64,000 bases of DNA from Takakia lepidozioides (GCA_030704615.1 CM060733.1:49354001-49418000), one strand, 5' to 3'; positions 9,438 to 22,331 are shown, numbered from the stretch's first letter. Notes: generated by a model not told the origin, from the letters alone. A program made the numbers and translations.

Positions 9438-10342
9438 CACATCCCTACCAACAGGGAGTGGATGTCCTCATTGACTTGTCCATTTTGTAGAAACGAACAT
9501 CCAAGTTGTGGCGTCCCACATCAAGGAGTTTGTTTCCGCACCATGGCGTCCCATGGCTAAGAACCAAACCCCCACTTGACTCTTCTCTCCACTAGCTAGT
9601 TCGGCCGACTTCCTCCAAGTCCCGGCCAAGGGTGGAGCCTCTCAAGCTCCTCCCAGTGCACTCTTCTTGACCCACTTCAGGGCCAAGGATCGATCCTCCC
9701 CGAGGATCGAATCGCCTTACTGCAACAACATTTGCTTGCGACCGCTCGTGATGTCGCTTTTGGCATCACCTTGAGCAAGGGTTCGCCTTGAACCCTTTTT
9801 GACTAGGAAGATAACCTTGAACCAACCGTGCATCTCAATCACTACAATTGGGTCCGCTTTGGAATTCTGGCCTGAGGTACGGGAACACGCTGAAGCCGCA
9901 CTACGACTTCGTCCCGAGGCTACACGATTATAGTACGTGAACGGAAGCACGTAGCTTCCGCATTAGCCTGCACTACAAGGCAACCCCCTCGGTAGCGCGG
10001 TTATAGTACGCGCACGCGCCAGATGCGCACTAGCACGTGAACTCCCAACAAAGGTGCAAGTTTCCTTGCCCCTTGGGTAGGAGTCACCCAATTTTGGCAC
10101 TACACAAACACACGATTAATCCAATTTACCTCTCCCACTTTGTAAGCTTAGCATGCATTCTACACACTAGCCAACCATACCATGCATCACCATTCCAAAC
10201 AAAATAGGACGCACAACATTTGAAAACCATTCCTTTTATAACAAAATTTGTACAATACAAGTTTTTGCAATTGGATTCCTGAGCTAGCTAAGCCGGGCTA
10301 AGCATGCATTTCCTCCCCCACGCTCTAAGGTTGATGTCCCCA
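9438..10342 (-). other. Element B 3' untranslated region
   Basis: The counterpart of 4672-5577 in element A, without coding capacity. The GC-rich hairpin block (GGAAGCACGTAGCTTCC) is conserved at about 9940-9960. Confidence 0.75.
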
Positions 10343-11696
10343 TCAACGCTTCTTCCGCTTTTGAGGTCGCCCTTCGAAAACTGCAACCGCCTCGGATGCG
10401 TTTCCCATTTCTAAGTCACGCACCCAAGATGCCTCCACATGATGATAGCCCTTCCATTTCACGAGATACTCCATTTCTTGATTCTTGAACCTCCTCGACT
10501 TAAGCACTTCCTCCACCTCGTACTCAGGTTCATGATCCAACAGCACAGGTGGCGGACGCAACACTTAAGGCCGATTCGGACGCGCTTCATCTTTGAAGTA
10601 AGGCTTCAAAAGGGAGACGTGGAATACCGGATGCACCTTGCTGTTTGCCGGCAGCTCCAATTCATACACATCCTCATTCATAACCTTCCGGATGCGAAAG
10701 GGTCCCGCATACGGAGGTACAAACTTTGGACTCACTTCCGGAGGTAGTCGAATTTTTTTGATGTTCAACCAGACCTCCGTGTCTGCCTCAAACTTAACCT
10801 CCCTCCGCTTCCGATTCGCCTGCCGTTCATACCGTTTCCTAGCTTTGGCAATGTTGTACTTTGCGAGCTTCAACAAACGCTCGCGTTCTTCCAGCACTGT
10901 CGCTGCTGCCGGTTCCTCAACGTCTTGGGCGGCCCAACTTGTCGGCACCATAGGTGCTTTTCCATAGACCAATACGAAAGGGGAAACTCCTGTTGCGGAA
11001 TGTTTTGTGTTATTATAACAGAACTCTGCCGCATCCAAGTGCTCCACCCAGTCCGATTGGTCTGCCGACACGTAATTCCGCAAGATCTGCTTCACCACGG
11101 AATTCACCCTTTCCGTTTGGCCGTCCGTCGTAGGTCGGAAGGCGGTGCTCATTTTGAGCCTCGTCCCTATTTTCTTCCAAAGTACCCTCCAAAATTTACT
11201 AGTAAACCTTGGATCGCGGTCCGAGACAATATCCTTCGGGAGTCCATGATGCTTGAAGACGTGGGCGAAGTAAAGTCGCCCCGTCTCCTGCGCCGTTGCC
11301 GTCTCCTTGGTGGGAATGAAATGACCCATTTTACTGAACCTATCCACCACCACCATGATTGCGTCGAATCCTTTTGACAGTGGCATAACAGTCATGAAGT
11401 CCATTAAAGACACTTTCCCAAGACCCCTTTGGAATCGGCAAGGGTTGTAACAGCCCCGCTTGCTTTTTGTACTCGCTCCGGTTTTGTTGGCATGTGGTGC
11501 ATGTCTTGACATACTCCTCGACCTTCTCCCTCAGTTTGGGCCTGAAATACTCTTTCTTCAGGAGTGCTGCGGTGCGCTTGGCTCCGCCATGGCCCGCAAG
11601 CGGGCCATCATGGCATTCTCTCAAGAGACTATCTCTGATCCCTCCCATCGGCACATAGAGATGTTTTTGCTTATACCAGGGCATTCCATTTTGCAA
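10343..11696 (-). pseudogene. Integrase and chromodomain of element B, broken
   Basis: Three open pieces in different frames cover the integrase zinc finger (ECHDGPLAGHGG to CTTCQQN, about 11460-11620), the catalytic core (MDFM, SDRDPRF, DGQTERVN, 10565-11410) and the chromodomain (EYLVKWKGYHHVEASWV, 10343-10500). A frameshift near 11400-11420 separates zinc finger and core, and a TAA at 10565-10567 cuts off the chromodomain. The domains match element A closely, so the breaks are recent mutations in a formerly complete protein. Confidence 0.9.
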
Positions 11697-11909
11697 GTGG
11701 AACTACGATTTAACCCCCATCCTCAAGTCCCGCGTCACGGACTTCGCCATCTCATCCTTCCGGTAAGCCTTCCGAATCTTCCTTTAGAGCGTCGTCTCGC
11801 CTCTGTACACCATCATGAGCTACTGCTTTCTACTTAAAGCATCGGCCACCACATTGTCCCGTCCCGGTTTGTACTGGATATCCATGTCAAACATTGCCAA
11901 AGTGTCTTG

Positions 11910-13298
11910 CTACCTAATTTGTTTTGGGGACAACTTAGGCTGCGTGGCAAAATACTTCACCGTGACATTGTCCGTGAACACCTTCACCGGGTTGGAGCCA
12001 ATATAGTGGCGCCAAAGCTCAAGGCAATGCACCACCGCCTTCATTTCTTTCTCGTGTGTTGGCCACCGCCGCTCCACTTCATTCAGTTTCTTATTTTTGT
12101 AAGCCACTGGACGTCCCTCCTGCATGAGACCACCTCCAATCGCGAAGTCCGACGCATTCGTATGAATCTCAAATGGGCGGTCGAACTCCGGGATTTTCAG
12201 GACTGGAGCTTCCGCCATCCGCTGCTTCAAATCGGCAAAAGCTTGGCCACAAAAGGTGTTCCATACCCAGACTTTGGATTTACATAGGAGGTCTGACAGT
12301 GGCCCCGCGATCTGGGCGAAATTTCTCACATACTTTCGGTAATAGGAGGCGAGTCCTAAGAAGGATCGCACTCCTGGGATCGAAGTCGAAGGCTCCCAGT
12401 CCAAGATTGCTCTCACCTTTCTGTCATCCATTTTGATCCCATCCTGTGTAATCACATGCCCCAAGAACTCCACTTTTGTGACCCCAAATTCGCACTTTGA
12501 AGTTTTGACATACAGCTTCCCTTCTCGTAATTTCTGGAACACCCTTTTGAGGTGCTCCAGGTGTTCTTCCTTTGTTTTTGAGTACACCAAGATGTCGTCG
12601 ATGTACACGATCACAAAGTCGTCCAACCACTCCTGGAAAAGGCTGTTCATTAGCGTGCTAAAGGTTGCGGGTGCGATGGTGAGCCCAAAGGGCATCACCA
12701 AGAACTCATAGGAACCATACCTTGTCCTGCACGCGGTCTTTTCCTCATCTCCTTCCGCCACTCGAATTTGATGATATCCGAAGCGCAAATCGATTCGGCT
12801 GAAATACTTTGCTCTTGCCAACCGATCGAAGAGGTCATCGATCCTTGGCAAAGGGTATCGGTTTTTGATAGTCACCTTATTCAGAGTCCTGTAATTGACA
12901 CACATCCGCAGCGTCCCATCCTTCTTGTCTGCGAATAGCACCGGGGCTCCGTAAGGTGATTTACTCGGCCGGATGTACCCCTTTGACATTAGATCCTTGA
13001 GCTGAGTCTTCAGTTCGACCAACTCTCTGTGACTCAACCGGTAGGGTGCCTTGGCAGGCGGCTCTGATCCCGGTATCACCTCAATTTTGTGATCAACTCC
13101 TCTTCGCGGTGGCAAGCCGCTTGGTAAATCCTCCGGCATCACATCCTGATATTTCTCCAAAATCCCCTTGATCCAATCTGGGTTCGGCTCCCCATCACCT
13201 TTTTCCTTCACTTGTCTTACATAAAGCAAAAATTGGGGCTCGTGTGGCTCCTCCACGGCCCACTCCCTTGCTGACAGAAAGTTTATTCGCCCTCCCAC
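11910..13298 (-). pseudogene. Reverse transcriptase and RNase H of element B
   Basis: The frame is open for 462 codons and holds the complete reverse transcriptase: [62 protein letters not shown] and the catalytic box [12 protein letters not shown], followed by the thumb/connection ([25 protein letters not shown]) and RNase H ([13 protein letters not shown]). The RNase H Asp in TDAS is Asn here. The frame stops at 11910, inside RNase H, and upstream is shifted relative to protease near 13290. This region corresponds to the part deleted from element A. Confidence 0.92.
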
Positions 13299-14900
13299 GG
13301 GTTGGGCGTTTCCGACACTCGTAAAACTTCACCACCATTCCCACACAGTAGCGTGACTACTCTTTTGCGGCCATCTATGACCGCTCCGGATCTGCTCAAA
13401 AAGGTCATCCCCAAAATGAGATCCACTCCATCGATCTCACAAATGGTGAAGTTATCACGTCCCTCCCAACTCCCGAACTGAAGAGGAACATCAAACGCCA
13501 ACCTCGTCACCAATTGTGGTTATCCTTTAGCAGAACGCACCTCAATCGAGGCCCCCACATCACTTGTCGGGAGTCCCAGCTTCCGTGCCGTTGCCGGTGT
13601 CATGAAGGAGTGCGACGCTCCTGTGTCCACCAACAACGATACGTTAGTTCCGGAGATTATCCCACTCACAAACATTAACTGACTCCCTTTACGCAAGGCG
13701 TCAGTTTCCTGATACAACTCACAAGAGTAGTTGCCTACCTTGCAAGTCTTGGCGACCACCGCCTCCACCAAGCGGCTGATGGAGGCTTCGGATAACTCCG
13801 TGGTTGCCCGAGCCATATTCAATTGTCGGGGATTCGTACACTTCTTGGCCATGTGCCCGGGCTCCCCGCAATTAAAGCACACTCCATCGAAGGTCGCCTT
13901 CTGTCCGCCATAAGCCGCCGCACCTGGTTTTCCCTTTCGGGGCATCGGGTGTCGTCTTGACGTGTGAGGGCCATCCCTTCGATTTCCATGTGCCATTGTC
14001 GCCGCATGGCCTATCCCACTTCTTTTCCGGGCAGAAGGAGTCACCTTCCCGCCGGACCTTCTTGTGGTTCAGCTCCGTACGGCCTTGTCTTTCGCCCCTA
14101 GGGACATCCGAGAAACATTCAGCCCTTTCAATTGCCTCGTTCAAAGTCTTAGGTGGCTTCTCCTCCAACTTCCGTCTGGCCCATGGGGCTAGTCCCGCCA
14201 CAAAGTTGAAGACCATTTCTGGTTCTGCCATGTTTGCGACTTCGAGCAACAGCACATTGAAAGCCTGAACATATCCCCGAATGTCATCCGTTTGCTTCAA
14301 ATTCCTCATCTTGTCCCGGGCGAGCCAGGACGTGTTGAGGGGCACAAACTGTCTCTTCAAGAGTTCCTTGAACCCACTCTAGTTCAAGGTCTCCGAGTTT
14401 GGACCTCGGTCGTGAAGGCGTTTTTGCCACCATTGTTGAGCATAGCCCCTCAAATAGGTGGGAGCCACTTCCACCTGATCCTCGTCATCCAACTTGGCCG
14501 CCCGGAAGTACTGCTCTAGCTCCAAGAGCCAGGTGTTGAGTGCCTTCCAATTTTGGACGCCCTCGAAGGTGTCGGGTTTCTTAGGCTTCACCTTAAACTT
14601 TGCCTTAGTGGAAGTGGCATTAGTCGCCTTCAACATGTCTTTCAACGTCCCACCAAACTGCGCCAACAACCCTTCCCAAAAGGCTGCTGGCATGGGAGGC
14701 ATCTGTTGGTCTGTCGGAGCTCTCAGGGATTTCTCGGGCTCCGACTCCTCAGATTCCTCCCGTCCTTGAGTGGCCTCGCTTCCAAAGGCATGCATCGCTT
14801 TCTCAAATGGCCGCTTCGGTGATACGTCGCCCCCATCGGGCTCACCAGGATCATCATCTTTCGGGCCGTTCCGCTTTCGCTTTGGCTTGCCCGACCCCAT
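13283..14900 (-). pseudogene. Gag and protease of element B, broken
   Basis: It starts at ATG 14900 with MGSGKPKRKR as in element A. The gag domain is cut by TAG at 14379-14381, where element A has Trp (TGG). A frameshift near 13925 precedes the zinc knuckle (CFNCGEPGHMAKKC). The protease (LLVDTGASHSF) ends in TAA at 13520-13522, where element A has Glu (GAA), and continues in frame to 13283 (DLILGMTFLSRSGAVI). Apart from these breaks it is collinear with element A. Confidence 0.9.
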
Positions 14901-14941
14901 GATGAGGCCGATCCTAAGGACAATCGCGTACTGAACTGTAA

Positions 14942-14953
14942 GCTCTGATACCA
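14942..14953 (-). other. Primer-binding site of element B
   Basis: On the minus strand it reads TGGTATCAGAGC, 2 bp from the 5' LTR, as in element A. Confidence 0.9.
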
Positions 14954-14955
14954 AG

Positions 14956-15680
14956 TGTCCCGCACCTCACTTCGGTAAGCTCCCCTTCAAGTCATAGTTA
15001 CTCACTTGATGCGCGCGCCTAACTCCCAAACTGGCCGCCGGGCCAACTCGGAGCTTCGGCTGCTCGCCGGGGCATAACAGTCCCCCTTTACTCCTCCACT
15101 AGACCCTCTCCCAATTTGGGCCTAGTGGTAATTCCCTTTGGTCGATGGCAGTTCGGAATAGCTCCCCACACCTTGGTCGCTTTCCGACTCGCACGCTTAC
15201 TCACTAGTTTTTGGACACCAACGGGCTTGCACCGTTCTCGGGGTTACTACTCCCTATATATACTTCTGTGACTGTCCGCGGGGGTTTCACAAACAACACC
15301 ACCATTTTATGGCGAACCACCACGAAAACCCTCGATTCCTGGTGATGAGTCGCGGTGAGTCTTGGCCCACCCACCACGGTCCCCTTGGACCGTGATGAGT
15401 CTCAAGACTCCCCACGACTCCCACCACAAGGTGTCCGCCCCCATGGTGAGTCCTATGCCACCCCCACTAAGTCCCTCTATGCTACCACCACCCCTTGTGG
15501 AGCCACCCCCACCGCAACCCGGTGTGCGGGGCTCCACCTAGTGAGTGCCTCCGCCTCCTCGAGTGCCTTGGGCACTTGAGGTTGCTTCAGCCCCCCGTAC
15601 CTATTGCTGCCACCGCCCCCACCACAGGGGCAGCCCCTCTTCGTCCCGACCCCCTGCCTTCAAGGCAAAGGGCCGCGACA
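14956..15680 (-). repeat. 5' LTR of element B
   Basis: A 725-bp repeat ending CCGCGACA on the plus strand, followed by TSD CACAA at 15681-15685. Its inner end reads TGTCCCG, with one mismatch to the family terminus TGTCGCG. A TATA box (TATATATA) lies at 15255-15262. Confidence 0.93.
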
Positions 15681-15929
15681 CACAAACAAACATGGAACAA
15701 TGGCAGAACCAAATATGAAACAATGATGGCATGTGATGAAGAAGACAATATGGAAAAAATGAGTCTGCCAGGACTTGATTGATGATATCAAACATTCATA
15801 TTTTATTTGAGATTGTATTATTCAAGGCGATGGACCAACAGAAAAATGAACGTCAACTGTCCATCCGTTCGTGGACTTAATGCCATACAAGCCATAGATT
15901 CTGAAGCCATAGAACCGTTACGGCTTACA

Positions 15930-17036
15930 CTAACTCATTAATAATACTGTGCCTCCTCCCAGACGGCTCGCAGTCAAGGCATGTGTCTGAAGACGACTCC
16001 GGTTACCACAACCATTTGCAACGGTCTCCGCACCAGAGGAAACGGAGATACTTTCAGGAAGGTGAAACCGGCTGACACTGTCATCTGAAATGTTACTGCC
16101 AACTCTACTTGATGCCCTTGAAGCCTCCCGGCATGCCCGCCATTCTTCCCAGTCACGCAGCTCTTCTTCCTTTTTTAGAATTTGTTCCTTGAATGTAACT
16201 GGGGACACGTGGTTGAAATGACAAATGTTAGGCCCAAAGTGGAAGTTTTGCATAATGAGGATTTTGTTGAGGTAAGAGTGCAAATGCAAATGCAAATGAA
16301 TTGAAAAATCAAATTCTGAACAAACAACAGAATAGTGAGATCCACGTGCCTACCAAGGTAATCAGGTTCTTTTTGATGTGGGATCCAAACACGAGGATCA
16401 AGATATCTTCCATACCAGGCCCAACAAGCATGGTCTCGACCAATAGGTTTATGAGAACACTTTGTCCGGTTCTCGCTAATGTAATCAACGACTGTTGAAG
16501 TTCAAGCCATCTCCGATATATATGGCCACACTGCCTTTGTCATATCATCTCGGTCATGCAAGCCGTTTGGTGATGGCTTGAATGAGAAAGGGAAGAATCC
16601 AGTATTTTGTGGGTTTCGCAGGCCTTTTGATGGCTCATCATCTACAAGAAGTATTTGCCCCTGCGTAGCAAACGGTCTACCATGGTACTTGGCAATAACA
16701 CTGCGAATATCCTTCACGAGATATTTCATCCCGGGCCTGATGTAACCGGTAGTATCTTTGCAATCCTCAGCTGACCATATGAAGCAAAACTTCTTCGTTA
16801 TTTTCGTGGGGACGAAGCTCTCCAACATCCTACAAAGAACACCTCTATTAGAACATGACCAAATGGCCACGTGAAAATGCTTCAATGCAAGGTCCAGAAA
16901 CTCCAAGACTCCAGGCCAAACGGTCTGTCGGGAACTTGAAGTGTCACATTCCTGAAACGAAATTTCTCCTTAAACAATTCACCGCCGGTTGGGAGTGGCA
17001 AGTAGCAGAGGAGTACGATGACACTCAAAATTAACA
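15930..17036 (-). pseudogene. FCP1/NIF-type HAD phosphatase pseudogene, spliced
   Basis: The minus strand encodes a plant protein of the NLI-interacting-factor (FCP1 homology) phosphatase class. Seen in order: a block reading FKEKFRF (near 16960-16985), VLEFLDLALKHFHVAIWS, KFCFIWSAEDC, ILLVDDEPSKGLRNP and GFFPFSF (16502-16951), then VVDYISENRTKCSHKPI and HACWAWYGRYLDPRVWIP to a donor after 16354, and a last exon 15930-16198 with a charged helix (KKEEELRDWEEWRACREASR) and a serine-rich tail. Splice phase is consistent across the last intron. It is broken: TGA at 16502-16504 replaces an expected Arg, a frameshift or odd intron lies near 16950, and where the family has its DxDG-type nucleophile motif the sequence reads ILSVIVLLCY, without the Asp. 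Element B begins 245 bases after the stop. Confidence 0.7.
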
Positions 17037-17897
17037 ACATCTGTTTCCCCGCTGTTGCATGTAAAGGATGAGAGACAAAGTTATCATGAGCAAGTTAATC
17101 ACACACTGACATTAGTGTTTCTTCCATGAAAACACCCATGACCCAGAATGATTGAGTGTATGGAAGATCAACACGAACGTACAAAAAGTGGCCAAAACCT
17201 GTACGTGTTGCGGGCTTAGAATATTTTGAGAGGAGGGTAAATATTGCGAAGAAGAGGAACGTCGACTACCAAGTGGAGGTTCAAGAAAGTACCTTGTACG
17301 GAGGGAAATTGATGAAGGTATCGTGTTGCATCCCTGCCTGTTGAGAAAATATGGAGTTAATTAGTGCAGAACCAAAAGAACACAAAAGAAAAGAAAGTGG
17401 AGAAATGATATCGAATAATACCGATGTCGCCTTATTGGAAAGTCTCGCTGGCGGACTTTGGATCCCAACGGACGTGTTTTGACGAGACCCTGGTATGTCC
17501 GAGGTATTCTTTTTCTTCCTCAAGTCTGTTTTGTCTCTGAAGACAAACTTCTCTCCGGTGGAACCGATTTATATAAGAGATGGAAATGGTTTGAGGGCTC
17601 TATGTGGCTTCCTTGGTGCAGAACATTGCGCCAACACTGCAGGGTCCGCAAGCCGAGAAGTTGCAATTGTTTCGTCCTTGTCCTTGTCTAAAGGGTTGCG
17701 GAGAAGGGGAACGGAATGGAAATTGTCCCTTGAGCACTCCACATCCTAAATGGAATGCACACGTAATGAAGGGATTATCTCGGAACAGATTTCCAATGAT
17801 GACGTCGTTTGACAGGAAGGTCATAATCCGCAGATTTTCTGGCCTGGAGTAAAACAAGAACATCAGACCCAGTACTAAGGAAAACAAAAGTACAAAG
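17037..17897 (-). other. Probable upstream exons and introns of the phosphatase-like pseudogene
   Basis: Two short minus-strand open blocks are bounded by AG and GT: about 17300-17334 (MQHDTFINFPPYK or a shifted reading) and about 17432-17540 (a basic stretch with TDLRKKKNTSDIPG). They could be N-terminal exons, but I cannot confirm them by homology. At about 17897 the sequence switches abruptly to the retrotransposon accessory ORF, so the 5' part of the gene is missing or displaced. Confidence 0.35.
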
Positions 17898-20800
17898 ACC
17901 CAATGATCCCCACTGGAATAACTCAGAAAGCGCGATTGCATCTTGTGCTGCTCAATGTGATAACGCACCAGAAAACAAGCAGCATAGTATAACCCGCATC
18001 CCATGACAATACTTGCTACCTCCTTGGTCTTGGTATAAATGAATCCATGTACAATTTGGAAGGCAATTAATTCCTTCAACATGGTACCTGCCTCATGTCA
18101 GTACTGTGCAAAGTGATGATCCTCAATTGGTCGATTGTTCGGAAGAACTTTAGTCCTAGTTGCCACTGGCAGCCAAATGCGCATGATTTGATAGTAATGT
18201 GCCAATGACTGCGGAGGACTAAATTCTTTCCAAGCTAAATCTAACATAATGGGAATCTGGTTGAAGGGCATAATCATAGCCCTACTATACTCCCTTGCAG
18301 CTGGAGTTTTAGGTGGGTTAAAAGCAGCATTTCCCCATACCTCAGGCTGTGGTGGCTGTGGTGTGGTTGTAGTAACAACAGGGTCAGCTACTGGCACGGT
18401 GACTTGTTGTGGTGTTGGTGGCACTGGCTCTTGTACCATTGGCATCTCCTGCACCTCCTGTGAAGAAGACTGAAAAGCCAAAGTTCTGGCTTGTAAATAA
18501 GAAGCCATTAGCTGTTCCTCAGATATATAGACTCTTTTGTCGATATTTGAAGTGAGGTCCTCCTTTTGAGTCTGCAGGGCGTCTACATCCTCTTGTAACT
18601 CCGCTATCCTACTATAGACATTGTCTATAGTAGTTGTGGCAATGTTCTGCACTTGCAGCCTGAGCTCATTCATCTCGCTTTGGGTGAGCTTTCGTGGTGC
18701 TTTGCCCTCCATTGGCCCTTGTGCTAACAAGACCTGCATAAGGTGGTTATCCACCAAGTTGCTTGTGGTTCCTCTGAGAGTGTGTTCCTCTCTGAGTTTG
18801 TACACATCTAACTGCTGTTGTAAAGCCTCCATGCGCTTCGCATGAGGTTCAACCAAATTCGCATAGGCAGCAAGCAGATTATTGGCTTCCTTCCGAGCCT
18901 TGTTAGTGACCGAGATTTCATTTCTATTGGCCATGACCGTTTGTTGCAACTCCAGGATGTGCCTCTCTTGGTCAGCTTCAACCTGCCTATATTGCTTGAA
19001 AGTATCCTCATTGCGACAGATTGTATTCTTCATATCGACAATGAGTTTCATTTGCTCAACATTCTCTTCATCTGCCTTCGTACATTTTTCCGCTTGACTG
19101 TTTATTTCTTTTGTAGATTGGTCAAGCATAGTTGTGAGTGTAGCACATTGTATGGCCATCCTGTCATGCACTGTCTGCAACTCCATATGTAGTGCATTCA
19201 CTTCTTGCAACTTGCTTTCATGCTTCACCTGCATTTGGTATAGCTGTTGCTTATGTGCTTCATGCAAGTGGTTTTGTGCGAGGCCTGCCTCAATCAATTG
19301 TTCATTGGCCAATTGCAAAGCCGCTTCTGTACTCTCCAAGTCTTGCTGCATTTTGAGAGTGACCTCTTCATCGACCTTGTTTGCACACTCTGTGGCAAGT
19401 CGAGCCTCAAACTCTTTCCTGAGTTCCTTCCTCAAAGCTGCCAATTGAGTAGTGGGAACATGGGATTTGACATAAGTACCCAACAAATTCAGTGTCCTGC
19501 TTATGGAACTCATAAGCATAGCCTGTTGAGGGTCATCTTGGTGAGCTTGCTGCTGTTCTCCCTGATCCTCAACAGTGTGATACCTTATGAACTATTCAGG
19601 CCATTGCCCCACCAGATTTTCTTCCTGAACCACTTCATCCGTCACCGGTGCTGCAGTGTCTTGACATTCTACCTGTGGTACCTCCGTCACAGGTGTGTGT
19701 ATTATATGCACCGCAGGGTTTCCCCTGGACAATTGTTGCACCTCCAGAATCACTATGTCCTTGACCATACCAGAATATTCATAGAGAAGGTCCCCCTTCC
19801 CAATTTCTGCCACCACCTGTTCTGTAGTGGGAATATCTAACCCTTCTTTTTCTAAATCAATTATTTCTGGTTGAATTGCATGGACAACTTGTGGTAACCT
19901 TGTGACAAGCCGATCCTCTGGCTGTGATGGCTATGATACTGAAGTAACTTCCTCTTCCCTCTCTGAAGGTCCTGCTTCCAATAATAACAATTCTCTGTGC
20001 TGCTGTGCCCCTTCCTCCACAAAAACTTGAGAAACATTATCATGCGGATTCCGTGAAGCCAGTGGATCCGCTACTACAGTCTTTCCCCGCCTCTGTCTCT
20101 TATTCTCGAGTTGCCCTGCCAGTCCACCCTCACTGTGTGAAGAGCCTTGCTCTTCCATTGCAGTGGTTTGTGGCTCAAACACTCCCATCTCCTTTCTTTC
20201 TCGCGCATCAGGTATGCCAGAATCAAGAATTATTTGAGCAATGATTGGGCTAGACACTATGATAGGAGACTTTGCGGCAGTACCCTATAATCTTTTCATC
20301 TCCTCTACCAGTGCGTTGTACATTATGTCCGCCCATTCTACCTCTTCTCCTCTCAGGGCTTTGAGTATTTCTTCTGTGTTGGTTCTGTTTCATGGCAAAC
20401 AGAATGTTCAATACCTGGCCTACCTCCCTTAGCCATGGGTACACGGCCTTGGTACAACCATAACCCTGAGTTTTAAAGAAACTCCCTTCTTGGAATAAGT
20501 CCCCTATTTGCAGTCTTGCCCTGTGCTCCTCCACATGCACCTGACCTGCTGGCAATCGAAACAATTGTTGTAGGTATATGGGAGTAATTACTAATTCAAC
20601 TCCCTTCACCGTTGTTGCTCCTGTCCTTGGCTCAAAGTTCTGCAAGAATTGTAACATGTACTGTCTATGGTGCAATGTCCAATCTTTGTTTTGCAATCCT
20701 TGCAATCGCAGCTCCTTCAGTAACTGGACCGCCTGTGGAGTAGCAATCGTTTGTTTCTGCAAGATTGTGGTGCTCTTCACCCTGATTTCCACCATTCCTC

Positions 20801-22250
20801 TCACTCTCTTCATTCTATACCCCCAGAAATGTTTTGGCTGTAACAATTGAAGAAATGCCTGCAGGACACAAAGCATAAACGTATGGTTGCTACAAAAAGC
20901 TATGGGTAATTTGTTGTAAGCTTGCGGGGCTTGCAAGCATCGATCAAGAGAAAAGATCCGCTCCGTTCTTTTGTCCCTATGCCACTGCGTAAGTAATATT
21001 GCGAGCGTATAGTCTGTTAGTTCCTCCATAGCTTTAAAGCTATAGCATTGATGGTTTGTCCCGTCGAGACGCCCGTTACTTAGAACGACGCCGACTCTTG
21101 CGCTTAATTTCCCTCCAATTTCTTGATCCCTTCTCTGGCTTTGGATTGGCTGTAACCGCTGTGACTGGATTTTAGATTTAATTTTCTTTAGTGGACTTTC
21201 CCTGCTGGACTGTCCACTAGGATAACACATGTGACAAGAATTTCGTTTTTCTGTACTTGTCGTTTGTTATATTGCCCCTTTTCTGTATTCATTAATGGGC
21301 CCGCCATTCATCCGAATCGACGTGCTAATTAGGTATTTTGACGGCCATTCTTGTCCTCTTTCTTGATGAGATCTGTTCTTGCACTTCCTTCTCAGCTGTG
21401 TGTTGCGCCCTGACTTCCACGTGTCCCTTTCTAAACTGGCTTCCGTCCTTTCTTCCGCCGGCCATTTCCCTGAAGTTATCCTGCGTCCACCTGTCACTGA
21501 TTCTATGGATTGTGTAACCCTAGTAGGCTGTGTTGAGCTGTGACAGGCTGTGTTATACTGTGGTACGCCGTGATACGCTGTGTTGCACTGTCGTAAGCTG
21601 TGATAGGCTGTGACACGCTGTGGCAGGTTGTGATAGGCTGTATTGCTCCGTGCTGGGCTGTGATATGCTGTGTCGTGCCTCGCTGGGCTGTGATAGGTTG
21701 TGTTGCACCGTGATGGGTTGTGATAAGCTGTGTCGCGCTTGTTCTGCCCGCCCTGGTCATATATGCTTGGCCTAGCGACAAGTGCTTCATACTCTGTTGG
21801 TATCACTGGTGCAGCCCGTGACTGTTTTTGCGTTTCAACATGCAAATCATGCTGCAATGGTTTGTCATGGATACCACTGTACCCCTTCAACTTATTGGCA
21901 TTGACTCTTCCCAGCATCTCTTTGTTAATGGTTTGTAACATGGCGGTGTTGTTATCATACATCTTTTGTATGACATAAGGTCCTTTCCATGGTGATTTAA
22001 GCTTAGAAGCTTTAATCTTCTTTCTTCTGCAACCATAGAACCAAATCTCCCGTCTTAAAAGTCTTTAACTTGCCTTCATCAAACTGTTCTTTTCTCTTCA
22101 TCTGAATTCTGGTCATATTATCAGCTGCAATCAGCACGTACTTCTTCCACATGGTATAATTCATGTTTCCTGACCTTAATTGAATCTTGCAATTCCATTC
22201 TCTTTCCCCATTCCGTTCTCATGGTAGGTAACAGGAATTCCACTGGAAGT
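17898..22250 (-). pseudogene. Accessory ORF after integrase, family-2 copy 1
   Basis: The minus-strand coding remnant runs from the integrase C-terminal module (WKGPYVIQKMYDNNTAMLQ, about 21940-22020) through a tandem decapeptide repeat (21530-21745), a middle region (20250-21230; HHRQYMLQFLQNFEPRTGA, ITPIYLQQLFRLPAGQVH), an acidic/low-complexity linker, a long heptad-rich coiled coil (18500-19450; KEFEARLATECANKVDEEV, MEALQQQLDVYKLREE) and a C-terminal domain (WKEFSPPQSLAHYYQIMRI, EVASIVMGCGLYYAACFLV, to 17898). Stops and frameshifts near 21250, 20260, 19530-19930 and 18090 break it. The C-terminal part is cut off at 17897. I do not recognise a known enzyme in it. The middle region faintly resembles the Athila-type putative plant transposon protein domain. 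Confidence 0.75.
21530..21745 (-). repeat. 30-bp coding repeat, copy 1
   Basis: Tandem 30-bp units encode decapeptides of the form RxxTAYHSPA. Each 30-bp unit is itself three approximate copies of a 10-bp CACAGCC-type unit like the one in the LTR minisatellite. Confidence 0.8.
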
Positions 22251-22331
22251 AAGGCTTCCATACCATAAACTAATTGGAATGGTGTATACTTAGTGGGACT
22301 TTATATGAAGTCCTGTATGACCACAAAGCTG

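Larger units (their letters stand above)
8713..15680 (-). mobile_element. Element B: full-length but mutated Ty3/gypsy chromovirus
   Basis: This is a 6968-bp insertion on the minus strand with paired LTRs (8713-9437 and 14956-15680), TSD CACAA on both sides, an initiator-Met primer site and all domains in the order gag, protease, reverse transcriptase, RNase H, integrase, chromodomain. The LTRs differ at about 14 positions by eye (about 2 percent), so it is older than element A. Several nonsense and frameshift mutations break the frames. It belongs to the same family as element A and shows what A has lost. Confidence 0.95.
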
